Program-made: the position numbers and the translations under genes
The notes under the pieces: model-generated
Told to the model about the DNA's origin: nothing
What the model saw: the letters and a program-made list of their open reading frames with translations, nothing else
The model's database searches: none
Shown here: positions 27,273 through 36,145 of the stretch, piece by piece
How positions within the stretch are numbered: the stretch's first letter is position 1
Layout of the letters: every line of letters begins with the position of its first letter
Source of the DNA: Rhizobium sp. NRK18
GTDB lineage: Bacteria > Pseudomonadota > Alphaproteobacteria > Rhizobiales > Rhizobiaceae
Assembly: GCF_024385575.1 (NCBI RefSeq)
Contig: NZ_JANFMV010000001.1
Location: forward strand, 2,633,681 to 2,697,680
Reading direction: 5' to 3'
Length of the DNA: 64,000 bases

Positions 27273-29162
27273 ATGATCACGATTTCCGACCTCACGGTCC
27301 GCATCGCCGGACGCCTGCTCATCGAGAACGCCTCCGTTTCGCTTGCCGACGGGATCAAGGCGGGCCTTGTCGGACGCAACGGCACCGGCAAATCGACGCT
27401 CTTCAAGGTGCTGACCGGTGATATGGCCGCAGAGACCGGCAATGTGACGCTGCCGCGCAATGCCCGCATCGGCCAGGTAGCGCAGGAAGCGCCCGGTACC
27501 GAGGACCCGCTGATCGAGATCGTGCTGGCCGCTGACAAGGAACGCGCCAGCCTGATGCGCGAGGCCGAGACGGCGACCGACCCGCTGCGCATTGCCGAGA
27601 TCCAGACGCGGCTCGCCGATATCGGCGCCCATTCGGCGGAAGCACGGGCGGCGAGCATTCTGGCCGGCCTCGGCTTCGATCACGAGGCGCAACAGCGGCC
27701 GGCCTCCTCCTTCTCCGGCGGCTGGCGCATGCGCGTCGCACTCGCGGCCGTCCTCTTCTCCGAGCCGGACCTGCTGCTCCTCGACGAACCGACCAACTAT
27801 CTCGACCTCGAAGGCACGATGTGGCTGGAGGATTACATCCGCCGCTACCCCTATTCCGTGATCATCATCTCGCACGACCGCGACCTGTTGAACACCGCCG
27901 TCAACTCGATCATCCATCTCGACCAGAAGAAGCTCACCTTCTATCGCGGCGGCTACGACCAGTTCGAGCGGCAGAAGGCGGAAGCCGACGAGTTGCAGAT
28001 GAAGGCGAAGGCCAAGAGCGACGCCAAGCGCAAGCACATGGAGGCCTTCGTCGAGCGCTTCCGCTACAAGGCGTCAAAGGCACGCCAGGCGCAGTCGCGG
28101 CTGAAGGCGCTCGAGCGCATGGGAACGATCGCTGCCGTGGTCGACGATCACGTGCAGGGCTTCACCTTCCCCGTACCGGACAAGGAACTCGCCTCGCCGA
28201 TCATCGCGGTCGAGGGCGGCGCGGTCGGCTACCAGCCCGGCAAGCCGATCCTCAAACGCCTCAACCTGCGTATCGACGCCGACGACCGTATCGCGCTGCT
28301 CGGCTCGAACGGCAACGGCAAGTCGACCTTCGCCAAGTTCATCTCGGGCCGGCTTGCCGCCGAAAGCGGCAACCTGAAGATCGCCACCAACCTGAAGACC
28401 GGCTTCTTCGCCCAGCACCAGATCGACGACCTGATCCCCGGCCAGTCGGCGGCCGAGCATGTCCGGGCGAAGATGCCCGACGCGCCTGAGGCGAAGGTAC
28501 GCGCTCGCGTCGCGCAGATGGGCCTGGCAACGGAAAAGATGGACACGCCCTCGAAGGATCTATCCGGCGGCGAAAAGGCGCGGCTTCTGATGGGCCTCGC
28601 AGCCTTCGAGGCGCCGAACCTCTTGATTCTCGACGAGCCGACGAACCATCTCGACATCGACAGCCGTCGCGCGCTTGTCGAGGCCCTGAACGACTATCCC
28701 GGCGCCGTCATCCTGATCTCGCACGATCGCCACCTGATCGAGGCGACGGTCGACCGGCTGTGGCTGGTCAAGGACGGTACCGTCGCCGCCTATGACGGCG
28801 ACCTGGAAGATTACAAGGCCCTCGTGGTGCAGTCTGGAAAGAGCCGCGAGGACAAGACCGCAACGGCAGAAGCCGACGACGGGGTTTCCAAGGCCGAAGC
28901 CCGCAAGCGGGCGGCCGACAAGCGCACTGCCCTGTCTCCGCTGAAGAAGAAGATCAACGAAATCGAATCCTTGACCGCGAAGCTTGAGAAACAGATTCAG
29001 GCGCTCGACATGGAGCTTGGCGACCCGACGCTTTATGAAAAGTCGCCCGCCAAGGCCGCCGCCAAGGCAAAGGAACGTTCCGACGCCGCACGCAAGCTGT
29101 CGGAGGCCGAGGAGCAGTGGCTGTTGCTCTCCGATGAGTATGAAACCGCGATGGCAGGTTGA
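27273..29162 (+). CDS. ABC-F family ATPase (Uup/EttA-type)
   Basis: A 629-residue soluble twin-ATPase. The start MITISDLTVRIAGRLL was used because the 15 upstream codons lack family sequence. Both cassettes are complete: Walker A GRNGTGKST and GSNGNGKST, signatures FSGGWRMR and LSGGEKAR, Walker B LLLLDEPTNYLD and LLILDEPTNHLD. They are joined by a charged ABC-F linker (about 235-300, KAKAKSDAKRKHM) and followed by a coiled-coil tail (KKKINEIESLTAKLEKQI). These proteins act on the ribosome or on DNA rather than in transport; which subtype this is cannot be said. Confidence 0.94.
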   Translation: MITISDLTVRIAGRLLIENASVSLADGIKAGLVGRNGTGKSTLFKVLTGDMAAETGNVTLPRNARIGQVAQEAPGTEDPLIEIVLAADKERASLMREAETATDPLRIAEIQTRLADIGAHSAEARAASILAGLGFDHEAQQRPASSFSGGWRMRVALAAVLFSEPDLLLLDEPTNYLDLEGTMWLEDYIRRYPYSVIIISHDRDLLNTAVNSIIHLDQKKLTFYRGGYDQFERQKAEADELQMKAKAKSDAKRKHMEAFVERFRYKASKARQAQSRLKALERMGTIAAVVDDHVQGFTFPVPDKELASPIIAVEGGAVGYQPGKPILKRLNLRIDADDRIALLGSNGNGKSTFAKFISGRLAAESGNLKIATNLKTGFFAQHQIDDLIPGQSAAEHVRAKMPDAPEAKVRARVAQMGLATEKMDTPSKDLSGGEKARLLMGLAAFEAPNLLILDEPTNHLDIDSRRALVEALNDYPGAVILISHDRHLIEATVDRLWLVKDGTVAAYDGDLEDYKALVVQSGKSREDKTATAEADDGVSKAEARKRAADKRTALSPLKKKINEIESLTAKLEKQIQALDMELGDPTLYEKSPAKAAAKAKERSDAARKLSEAEEQWLLLSDEYETAMAG

Positions 29163-29404
29163 TTTCGGCACATCCAAGCCCCTGCCGAGCCTTGGTTTCC
29201 CGGAATTGATATAATTTTTCCGACCGCCTTAAGGGATGGGAAATGCTTGCGCGATATGGTGCGACAAGTTCCAATTTCGGGCGACTTCCGGGTTTCCATG
29301 ACGACAGCATTCGCCAATTCTTTCCTGCATCGGAATGCAGTGCAGCTTTCGGTCGGTCACCCGCGTCTGCCGTCGCCGGCATCCAGCGACATCGAGGCTT
29401 ACCA
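29163..29404 (+). promoter_or_regulatory. Leader of the TadE-like pair
   Basis: A 242-base gap. It has a small hairpin CCAAG facing CTTGG followed by TTT at 29174-29198, possibly the end of the ABC-F transcript, and an exact TATAAT at 29210-29215 that could be a -10 box. No matching -35 at the right distance is clear. Confidence 0.3.
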
Positions 29405-29920
29405 ATGAGAAAGCTTTTCCGGCGTTTTCTGGTCAAGGACAAGGAAGGCGCCACCGCGATCGAATTCGCGCTTCTGGCATTGCCCTTCTTCATCATGCTT
29501 TTCGGCGTGATGGAAGTCGCCCTCATGTTCTTCACCGACTCGACGCTGTCCGCCGCCTTGCAGGCTTCCGTGCGCGAAATCCGCACGGGGTCGGCACAAA
29601 GCGCCGCCCTGAATATCAACAGTTTCAAGGCGAAGGTCTGCGACAACATGGCGTATGCCTTCAATTGCAGCACCGACCTTCTGATCCGCGCGGATGTGCT
29701 GACGGACATGTCGTCAGTCAACTACGCCACCGCGGTCTCGGCCGGTACGATCTCCGTGACGGAAGGCTTCAACATCGGCGGGACAGGCGATTTCGTACTG
29801 GTTCAGGCCTTCCTGCCCTGGAGCCGGATCCTCACCATGTACGGCACCAATGACGCGACGCTTGCCGACGGCCGCTACGTGCTCGCTGCCGCCACTCTGT
29901 TCAAGAACGAGCCATTCTGA
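29405..29920 (+). CDS. TadE-like pilus assembly / pseudopilin protein
   Basis: A 171-residue protein with a TadE-like N-terminus: a basic leader (MRKLFRRFLVKDKEG), then ATAIEFALLALPFF, a hydrophobic helix. The glycine before ATAIE with the glutamate at +5 matches the class IVb prepilin cleavage pattern used by Flp/TadE proteins. The start MRKLF was preferred over a 54-codon upstream extension. It overlaps the next TadE-like gene by one base. No other tad/cpa genes are in the window. Confidence 0.83.
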   Translation: MRKLFRRFLVKDKEGATAIEFALLALPFFIMLFGVMEVALMFFTDSTLSAALQASVREIRTGSAQSAALNINSFKAKVCDNMAYAFNCSTDLLIRADVLTDMSSVNYATAVSAGTISVTEGFNIGGTGDFVLVQAFLPWSRILTMYGTNDATLADGRYVLAAATLFKNEPF

Positions 29921-30510
29921 TGATCCTTTCAGCAGCCATCATTGCCGGCACATTCGGACGGCTTGGCCGTTTGGTCGAAAGGCTGCGCGCCGACAGGCGC
30001 GGCGTATCCGCAATCGAATTTGCGTTGATCATGCCCATTCTCGTCGTTCTGCTCGCCGGCACGGTCGATCTCGGCCAGGCGCTGATTGCCAACCGCAAGG
30101 TCAGCCAGATCTCCTCTACTGTCGCCGACATGATTTCCCGTTCTTCTTCGTGGAAAACGGCCGACGTCAACGTCATCCTGGCCGGCTCTGCCACCATCAT
30201 GCAGCCATTCTCGACGACCGGCCTGACCATTCAGCTGGCCGTTGTCGACGTGGCGGCCGACCTGAGCACGAAGGTGAACTGGTCCGTGGGCTACCAGACC
30301 ACCGCGCTGGCCAAGGGCGCCGCGTCGCCGCTCGATATCCCGACCGATGTCAAGACAGCCGGCGTGCAGATGATCGTGGTCGAGACCAAATATTCGCTTG
30401 TCACGCCCTTCACGTCACTGCTGTCCGCGGCGACCGGCGTCACGAGCTACAGTTACGACAAGTTCCACTTCACACGCCCGCGTATCGGCGACACGCTGAC
30501 ACTGAACTGA
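29920..30510 (+). CDS. TadE/TadG-like pilus assembly protein
   Basis: A 196-residue protein with a long N-terminal basic region ending RADRRG, then VSAIEFALIMPILVVLLAG, the TadE-type prepilin-like helix with a conserved Glu. The C-terminal 130 residues are a hydrophilic domain predicted to lie outside the membrane. Its ATG overlaps the stop of the previous gene by one base (TGATG), so the two are translated together as a pair of minor pilin-like subunits. No von Willebrand-type TadG follows. Confidence 0.83.
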   Translation: MILSAAIIAGTFGRLGRLVERLRADRRGVSAIEFALIMPILVVLLAGTVDLGQALIANRKVSQISSTVADMISRSSSWKTADVNVILAGSATIMQPFSTTGLTIQLAVVDVAADLSTKVNWSVGYQTTALAKGAASPLDIPTDVKTAGVQMIVVETKYSLVTPFTSLLSAATGVTSYSYDKFHFTRPRIGDTLTLN

Positions 30511-30526
30511 GGCGGGAGCAGTCGGG

Positions 30527-30988
30527 CTAGGCCTTGCGCTGCCAGCGGCGGTCCGAACTCTGCTGCCAATATGTCAGGGCGTGCCCCTCCTCCTTCAGCC
30601 GCTTCCACTGGGCGCGCGCCGCGCCCACCTCCATCTCCTCGTAGCCGTCGAACATCAGCACGACGCGCTCGTACCCGCCCACGTCCTGCGGCGCTGCACC
30701 GTCGACATAGAAGCGAACGCTTGAGGCGTTCGGGTTGGTATCGGCGACACTGAGCAGGATCGGCTCAGCCTCGCGGGTCTCTGCCTCCTCCGTGGCGTGT
30801 GGCAGGAAGCTGTCCGCACGAAAGGTCCACAGATGCGCGTCCATGCCATCGCGACGGTCGGCATTGGAAAACTGGACGGACACCCGCCAGCCCCGCTCGA
30901 TGCTCTTTTCGAGCAGCGGCGGCAGGGCATCCTCCAGCTTCGATTCCGTCATATGGTAGAAGAGCACCTCGGTCACGGACGCGTTCAC
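30527..30988 (-). CDS. holC: DNA polymerase III chi subunit
   Basis: A 153-residue clamp-loader accessory protein. It matches the HolC family through [22 protein letters not shown] near the start (helix-strand of the chi fold), the [15 protein letters not shown] segment, and the [15 protein letters not shown] end. Chi links the clamp loader to single-stranded-DNA binding protein. It overlaps pepA by four bases on the minus strand (ATGA), the usual pepA-holC pairing. Confidence 0.93.
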   Translation of the reverse strand: MNASVTEVLFYHMTESKLEDALPPLLEKSIERGWRVSVQFSNADRRDGMDAHLWTFRADSFLPHATEEAETREAEPILLSVADTNPNASSVRFYVDGAAPQDVGGYERVVLMFDGYEEMEVGAARAQWKRLKEEGHALTYWQQSSDRRWQRKA

Positions 30989-32475
30989 CCTTCGTAATTG
31001 GCGCGGACCAGCTCGTCGAGAAGCCGGACACCGAAGCCGGAAGCCCAGGTCGTGCTGATCTCCGTTGCCGGCGAGGCCATCGCGGTTCCGGCGACATCAA
31101 GATGGGCCCAGGGCGTATCCTTGACGAAGCGCTGGAGGAACTGCGCCGCGGTAATGGCGCCGGCATTGCGTCCGCCGGTGTTCTTCATGTCGGCGAACTT
31201 GCTGTCGATCAGCTTGTCGTATTCGGGCGCCAATGGCAGGCGCCAGAGCTTTTCCTGCGTGTGCAGGCCAGCCTTCAGCAGATTGTCCGACAGCGTGTCG
31301 TCATTGGAGAAGAGCCCCGCATGCTGGGTTCCGAGCGCCACGAGCACGGCGCCGGTCAGTGTCGCGAGATTGATCATGAAGGCCGGGTTGAAGCGTTCGT
31401 TGCAGTACCAGAGCGCATCGCCGAGCACGAGACGCCCTTCCGCATCGGTGTTGATGATCTCGATCGTCTGGCCAGACATGGAGGTCACAATATCGCCGGG
31501 GCGCTGGGCGTTGCCGTCCGGCATGTTTTCCACGAGGCCGAGGATGCCGACGGCATTGACCTTCGCCTTGCGCGCGGCAAGCGCATGCATGAGGCCGATC
31601 ACGGCGGCAGCCCCGCCCATGTCACCCTTCATGTCCTCCATGCCGCCGGCCGGCTTGATCGAGATGCCGCCGGTATCGAACACCACGCCCTTGCCGACGA
31701 AGGCGACCGGCTTGGCCTTTGCCTTGCCGCCCTTCCACTGGATGACGGCAAGACGCGGCGGCCGGCTTGAGCCCTGCGCAACACCAAGAAGCGCGCCCAT
31801 GCCGAGCTTGCGCATGTCCTTCTCGTCCAGAATTTCCACTTCGGCGCCGAGCTTTTCGAGTTCCTTGGCCTTGGCCGCGAACTCGACCGGTCCCAGCACG
31901 TTCGGCGGTTCGTTGACCAGATCACGCGCCAGGATGGCGCCGGCGACGACCGCTTGCGCGTCGGCGAATGCCTTCTTCGCGTCGGCCGCCGCAGCGGTCA
32001 CGATCGTCACCTTGACCTTCTTGTCCTTTTCCTCGCCGTCCTTGTCCCGCTTGGTCTTGTACTTGTCGAACTTGTAGGCGCGCAGCAGCATGCCAGCGGC
32101 GAAGTCGGCGGCATTGGCTGCGGAAACCTCGACGCCCGGTGCATCCAGAAAAACCGCGACCGCACTGCTGGAGCCGATCTTTGAGGCAGCGGTACCGCCT
32201 GCCCTGAACCAGTCATACGCGACGAGGTCGGACGACGCGCCAAGACCGACGACAACCACGCGGTCCGCGGCGGCGTCTTCCGGGGCGATGAAATCGAGAA
32301 CGCCCATGGACTTGGCCTTGAATTCGGCGATGCCGGCAGCGCGCGCGACAGCCCCCGCAGTAATCGCGCCGTCTGCCGAGGAAGGTCCGTCACCATCCTT
32401 TGCCTGCAGAAGAACGGCAAGACCGCCCTTGACCGACACCGACCGTGCGAAACCGACTTCCAATTTATCCGACAT
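30985..32475 (-). CDS. pepA: Leucyl aminopeptidase (M17 family)
   Basis: A 496-residue two-zinc aminopeptidase. The start [13 protein letters not shown] was chosen over a 14-codon upstream extension. The M17 signature [13 protein letters not shown] is intact near residue 340-352, as are the zinc ligands in [33 protein letters not shown] (shown as the pattern K.....D.....K....M..MK.DM). The N-terminal domain is the regular macro-domain half. Besides peptide turnover, PepA can bind DNA in E. coli (Xer recombination), which is not testable here. It is divergent from the PAP2 gene. Confidence 0.97.
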   Translation of the reverse strand: MSDKLEVGFARSVSVKGGLAVLLQAKDGDGPSSADGAITAGAVARAAGIAEFKAKSMGVLDFIAPEDAAADRVVVVGLGASSDLVAYDWFRAGGTAASKIGSSSAVAVFLDAPGVEVSAANAADFAAGMLLRAYKFDKYKTKRDKDGEEKDKKVKVTIVTAAAADAKKAFADAQAVVAGAILARDLVNEPPNVLGPVEFAAKAKELEKLGAEVEILDEKDMRKLGMGALLGVAQGSSRPPRLAVIQWKGGKAKAKPVAFVGKGVVFDTGGISIKPAGGMEDMKGDMGGAAAVIGLMHALAARKAKVNAVGILGLVENMPDGNAQRPGDIVTSMSGQTIEIINTDAEGRLVLGDALWYCNERFNPAFMINLATLTGAVLVALGTQHAGLFSNDDTLSDNLLKAGLHTQEKLWRLPLAPEYDKLIDSKFADMKNTGGRNAGAITAAQFLQRFVKDTPWAHLDVAGTAMASPATEISTTWASGFGVRLLDELVRANYEG

Positions 32476-32720
32476 GTCGTCTCCCGACTGTTTTGAGCTT
32501 GGCTTTTGCGAAATCATGGGACAATCGCCGACGAAAACAAGGGCAAGTCGTGGAATTGTGGCACTCTTCCACGGTGTTTGCCGCCCTCGGACACTTCATA
32601 GACAGCGGGCACGCGAACGTGAAGGACCCGCGTCATCCCGGCAGGTCGAAATGGAAATCGGAATGTGATACCGGTCGCCAAATTTTCGCTGCGCCGGGAC
32701 AGGCAGAGGGAGCATATCGT

Positions 32721-33812
32721 TTGGCATTGTCGGTATCGAGCCTGTTGGAAGACATCAGACGAAGCGACGCGTGGCGGCATGCCGCTAACCGCATGGAACC
32801 GCTGCGGAGCGGGAAAACGTGGCTGCGCCCGAATGCCCGGCAGGCGATCACCATTTCCCTGGTGCTGCTTGTCGCATGGTGGCTGCTGCTTGCCCTGTTC
32901 TACCTGTTTCCGCAGATCGACATTGCCGCCGCCCGGCAGTTCTTCACGAGCACCCCTTGCCCGGCAACATCTGCCCCCGGCACGGTGTGCGGCACCTTTG
33001 CGCTGCAGACGAACGGATTTCTGAATTTCATCCGGCAGATACTCTTCTATCTCCCGGCGCTCTCGGCGATCGGCGTGCTGTTCGCCCTGATCCATCAACT
33101 CTCACGCGACCACACGCCACGAATCAAGACGGACCAGGCGGCCCGGCTGACGCAGGCCATGCTCATCGGGCCGCAACTGCTCGGCGCCGTCATGACCGAG
33201 GAGTTCAATCGCGCACGGCGCCCCCGCTTCATCGACGCCTGCAGGGTCATCTTCGTCTACGCGCCGGCCTTTCTCGCCTATCGGCTCCTGCTTGCGATCA
33301 TCCGCCTGCTCTCGACCACGGGCAAGCCGAGAGCCAAGCAGTACAGGGTCAGCGCCATGGCCGCCGGCGTCGTCTCCATGCTTGCCGGCCCCTATGTTCT
33401 GGTCAATCTCGTCCTCAAGGAGATATCCGGACGACCGCGGCCGCGCGTGACCGACCTCTTCGGTGGCGACATGACATTCATGCCGGCGGGCGTCTTCGGG
33501 GGCGAATGCCATCACAATTGCTCGTTCGTTTCCGGTGAGGCGTCGGGTGCCGGATGGCTCATCTGCCTCCTCGTCATCCTGCCACCAAAATGGCGCAAAA
33601 GGCTGTTCATTCCGATTGTCGCGAGTTCCTTGCTGACCGGGGGCTTGCGCGTTCTCTATGGCGGTCACTACCTGTCCGATGCCATGCTCGGCTGGCTGCT
33701 CTCCGTCGTCGTGTTCTACGCGACGCTCGGCGCCTTCCTGTATCTGCAGGTCGGCAAAAGGCTTCTCGCGGGACGGGCCGTTTCCATTTCTGCAACAGCC
33801 ACCGAAACTTGA
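32721..33812 (+). CDS. PAP2-family membrane phosphatase (lipid phosphatase-like)
   Basis: A polytopic protein, 363 residues from a TTG start preceded by AGGGAG at proper spacing; an ATG at 32793 is the alternative and would remove 24 residues. Six hydrophobic segments are visible. Of the three PAP2 motifs, the first is intact (KEISGRPRP) and the third is intact (RVLYGGHYLSD), while the usual PSGH of the second reads VSGE within SFVSGEAS. Related rhizobial proteins remove phosphate from lipid A or phosphatidylglycerol phosphate. It sits before the lpt operon, which fits an envelope role. Confidence 0.8.
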   Translation: MALSVSSLLEDIRRSDAWRHAANRMEPLRSGKTWLRPNARQAITISLVLLVAWWLLLALFYLFPQIDIAAARQFFTSTPCPATSAPGTVCGTFALQTNGFLNFIRQILFYLPALSAIGVLFALIHQLSRDHTPRIKTDQAARLTQAMLIGPQLLGAVMTEEFNRARRPRFIDACRVIFVYAPAFLAYRLLLAIIRLLSTTGKPRAKQYRVSAMAAGVVSMLAGPYVLVNLVLKEISGRPRPRVTDLFGGDMTFMPAGVFGGECHHNCSFVSGEASGAGWLICLLVILPPKWRKRLFIPIVASSLLTGGLRVLYGGHYLSDAMLGWLLSVVVFYATLGAFLYLQVGKRLLAGRAVSISATATET

Positions 33813-33881
33813 ACCCGGCGGGGTATCAGCGAGCGCAGTTCGCGCTTGCCTCTCCCGTGCCGTTATGTATCAAAGGCGAAC

Positions 33882-35060
33882 ATGAAGACCCTGCAGTCGT
33901 ACATATTCGGACGCGTGATGCAGATGTCGCTTGCGGCATTCTTGCCGATCCTTGCGATCATCTGGACGACCCAGGTCCTCAGACGTGTCGACCTCGTCAC
34001 CGACAGCGGGCAATCGATCGGCTCGTTCATGCTGCTCGCAACGCTGATCATGCCGAGCATCGTGCCCTTGGTGCTGCCGTTCGGCCTGGTGATCGGGATT
34101 ACGCAGACGCTGACGTCCATGAACAACGATTCGGAGCTGGCGGTCATCGACGCCGCCGGCGGGCCGCGATCGACAATCTTCATGCCCGTCATCCTGCTGT
34201 CGCTGCTCTTCAGCGTCGTTTCCTTCGGCATCACCAATTACGCTGCGCCCGCTTCCAGCCGGGCAGCCAAGGACATGATCGCCGAAACCTATGCGGACCT
34301 TCTCTCCACCGTCATCGAGGAGAAGACATTCCGGCAAATCGAGGGCGGTCTTTATGTGCAAATCTCCCAGCGTCTTTCCGGACGCATACTGAAGGGTCTC
34401 TTCGTCGTCGACGAACGCGATCCGACGGTCAGCCTGATCTACTATGCGCGGGAAGGCGCCGTTAACAGCGACGGCACGTCGCTGATCATGAACAACGGCC
34501 AGATCTACCGCAAGCTGCCGAACGGCGAGGTGTCCGTCATCAGCTTCGACACCTATGCCTTCGACCTGTCGGAACTGACCGCATCGGACGACGGCGCATC
34601 CCTCAAGGAAGGCGACCAGCCGACCTCCTATCTGTTGAACCCGCCCGCCAACGATGATCGCTACAAGGCGACGGCTGACCGGACGTGGTCGGAACTGCAC
34701 CGGCGCTTGAGCGACTGGACGACCCCGCTTGTCTTCGGCCTCATCTCGCTGGTCTTTGCCGCCGATGCCCGCTCGCACCGGGAGGCGAGGCTCCATCCGA
34801 TGATCGGTGCGCTCATCGTGTCCTTCCTGGTTCGTGGCGTTCTCTTCTACGTGACCAACCAGACGGGCCGTGGCTCCGCCAGCGTAGCATGGTACTACGT
34901 GGTGCCGGCGGTCTGTATCGCAGTCTCCATCTATCTGCTGGTGTCCGGTCGGAGGTTGAGATTTGCGGAGAGGATCGGCCAGCGCGTGAGCACGGCATGG
35001 CAAAGCGTCATCCGGCGGCTGGATTCGCGAACGAACGACGAAGACGAAGGTGTCGCATGA
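33882..35060 (+). CDS. lptF: LPS export ABC transporter permease LptF
   Basis: A 392-residue inner-membrane permease of the LptB2FGC complex, which extracts LPS from the inner membrane and pushes it to the LptA bridge. It starts MKTLQSYIFGRVMQ and has three membrane segments at each end around a periplasmic beta-jellyroll region (about 110-270). The start was placed 12 codons after an upstream ATG on the basis of the conserved N-terminus. Its stop overlaps the lptG ATG (ATGA). Confidence 0.94.
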   Translation: MKTLQSYIFGRVMQMSLAAFLPILAIIWTTQVLRRVDLVTDSGQSIGSFMLLATLIMPSIVPLVLPFGLVIGITQTLTSMNNDSELAVIDAAGGPRSTIFMPVILLSLLFSVVSFGITNYAAPASSRAAKDMIAETYADLLSTVIEEKTFRQIEGGLYVQISQRLSGRILKGLFVVDERDPTVSLIYYAREGAVNSDGTSLIMNNGQIYRKLPNGEVSVISFDTYAFDLSELTASDDGASLKEGDQPTSYLLNPPANDDRYKATADRTWSELHRRLSDWTTPLVFGLISLVFAADARSHREARLHPMIGALIVSFLVRGVLFYVTNQTGRGSASVAWYYVVPAVCIAVSIYLLVSGRRLRFAERIGQRVSTAWQSVIRRLDSRTNDEDEGVA

Positions 35061-36145
35061 TCTTCACGACGCTCGGCCGCCACTTCTTCAAACTCTATGT
35101 CACGACCTTTCTGTGGTTCGCACTGGGAACTTCGGCCATCATTTTCCTGGCCGACTTCAGCGAGACCACGAGGCGCCTGTCCTACATGTCGAGCTACTCC
35201 CTGCTCGGCGCGTCGGCGATGACGCTGTTGCGCCTGCCGCTCATCCTGCAGCAGACAATCCCGTTCCTCGCTCTCTTCGTCGGCATGACGGTGCTGATTG
35301 CGCTGAACCGGAAATATGAACTGGTGGTGACCCGCGCTGCCGGGATTTCGGCGTGGCAGTTCATGCAGCCTTTCATTTTCGGCGCACTGGCGATGGGACT
35401 GGCCACCACCTTCCTCTTGAACCCGCTTGCAGCCTTCGGCATGCGTCAATCGCAGACGCTGGAGACCGATTGGCGAATGGACGCGGGACGCCTGAAGGAA
35501 AAATTTGTCATTCCGTGGTTCCGCCAGACGGTCGGTTCCGACGACATGATCATCGGCGCCGCTTCGGTCTCCGACGACGGCACGACGCTGAACAAGGCGA
35601 CGATATTCCATTTTGACGCCGATGGCCGCATCGTTCTCAGACAGGACGCAGCCACAGCAAAGTTGGAAGATGGTTACTGGCTTCTTAACCAGGTTTCCGA
35701 GCTTCGTCCCGGCGAGATCGTCAAGACGCTGCCGGAGGTCAAGGTTCGTACCAATCTGGAACAGAAATACCTTACCGAGCGCCTGACTGCGCCGGAAGAT
35801 GTTGGTTTTTTTGAACTTTCACGCAAGATCGATGCGGCGAAGAGCTACGGCGTACCGCCCTACCCGCTACAGACCCAGTATCATTATTTGTTGTCATTGC
35901 CTGTGCTTCTCGTGGCGATGACATTGATTGCCGCAACCGTATCGTTAAAGTTCAGCCGGTTCGCGCAATCGAGGTCGATGATTCTCGGTGGAATCATTTC
36001 CGGGTTCGTGCTTTATGTGGTGACCGCATTGGTTAAGGCTTTCGGAAGCAGTGGTATTCTGCCGCCGTTCGTTGCCGCGTGGATTCCTGTAATCGTGGCT
36101 CTGGCTGCCGGGGCGACAGTACTGCTGCATCAGGAGGATGGCTAG
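35057..36145 (+). CDS. lptG: LPS export ABC transporter permease LptG
   Basis: A 362-residue partner of LptF with the same layout: N-terminal membrane segments (TLGRHFFKLYVTTFLWFALG), a periplasmic beta region, and a C-terminal bundle (QYHYLLSLPVLLVAMTLIAATVSLKFSR near 275). The stop TAG overlaps the GTG start of lptD, preceded by an AGGAGGA ribosome site, so lptF-lptG-lptD are coupled. The ATPase LptB and LptC/LptA must be elsewhere. Confidence 0.95.
   Translation: MIFTTLGRHFFKLYVTTFLWFALGTSAIIFLADFSETTRRLSYMSSYSLLGASAMTLLRLPLILQQTIPFLALFVGMTVLIALNRKYELVVTRAAGISAWQFMQPFIFGALAMGLATTFLLNPLAAFGMRQSQTLETDWRMDAGRLKEKFVIPWFRQTVGSDDMIIGAASVSDDGTTLNKATIFHFDADGRIVLRQDAATAKLEDGYWLLNQVSELRPGEIVKTLPEVKVRTNLEQKYLTERLTAPEDVGFFELSRKIDAAKSYGVPPYPLQTQYHYLLSLPVLLVAMTLIAATVSLKFSRFAQSRSMILGGIISGFVLYVVTALVKAFGSSGILPPFVAAWIPVIVALAAGATVLLHQEDG

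Noticed and set aside
32445..32720. N-terminal extension of the PAP2 protein
   Set aside because: The open frame upstream overlaps the pepA start on the other strand, lacks hydrophobic or family sequence, and a TTG with a well-spaced ribosome site lies at 32721.
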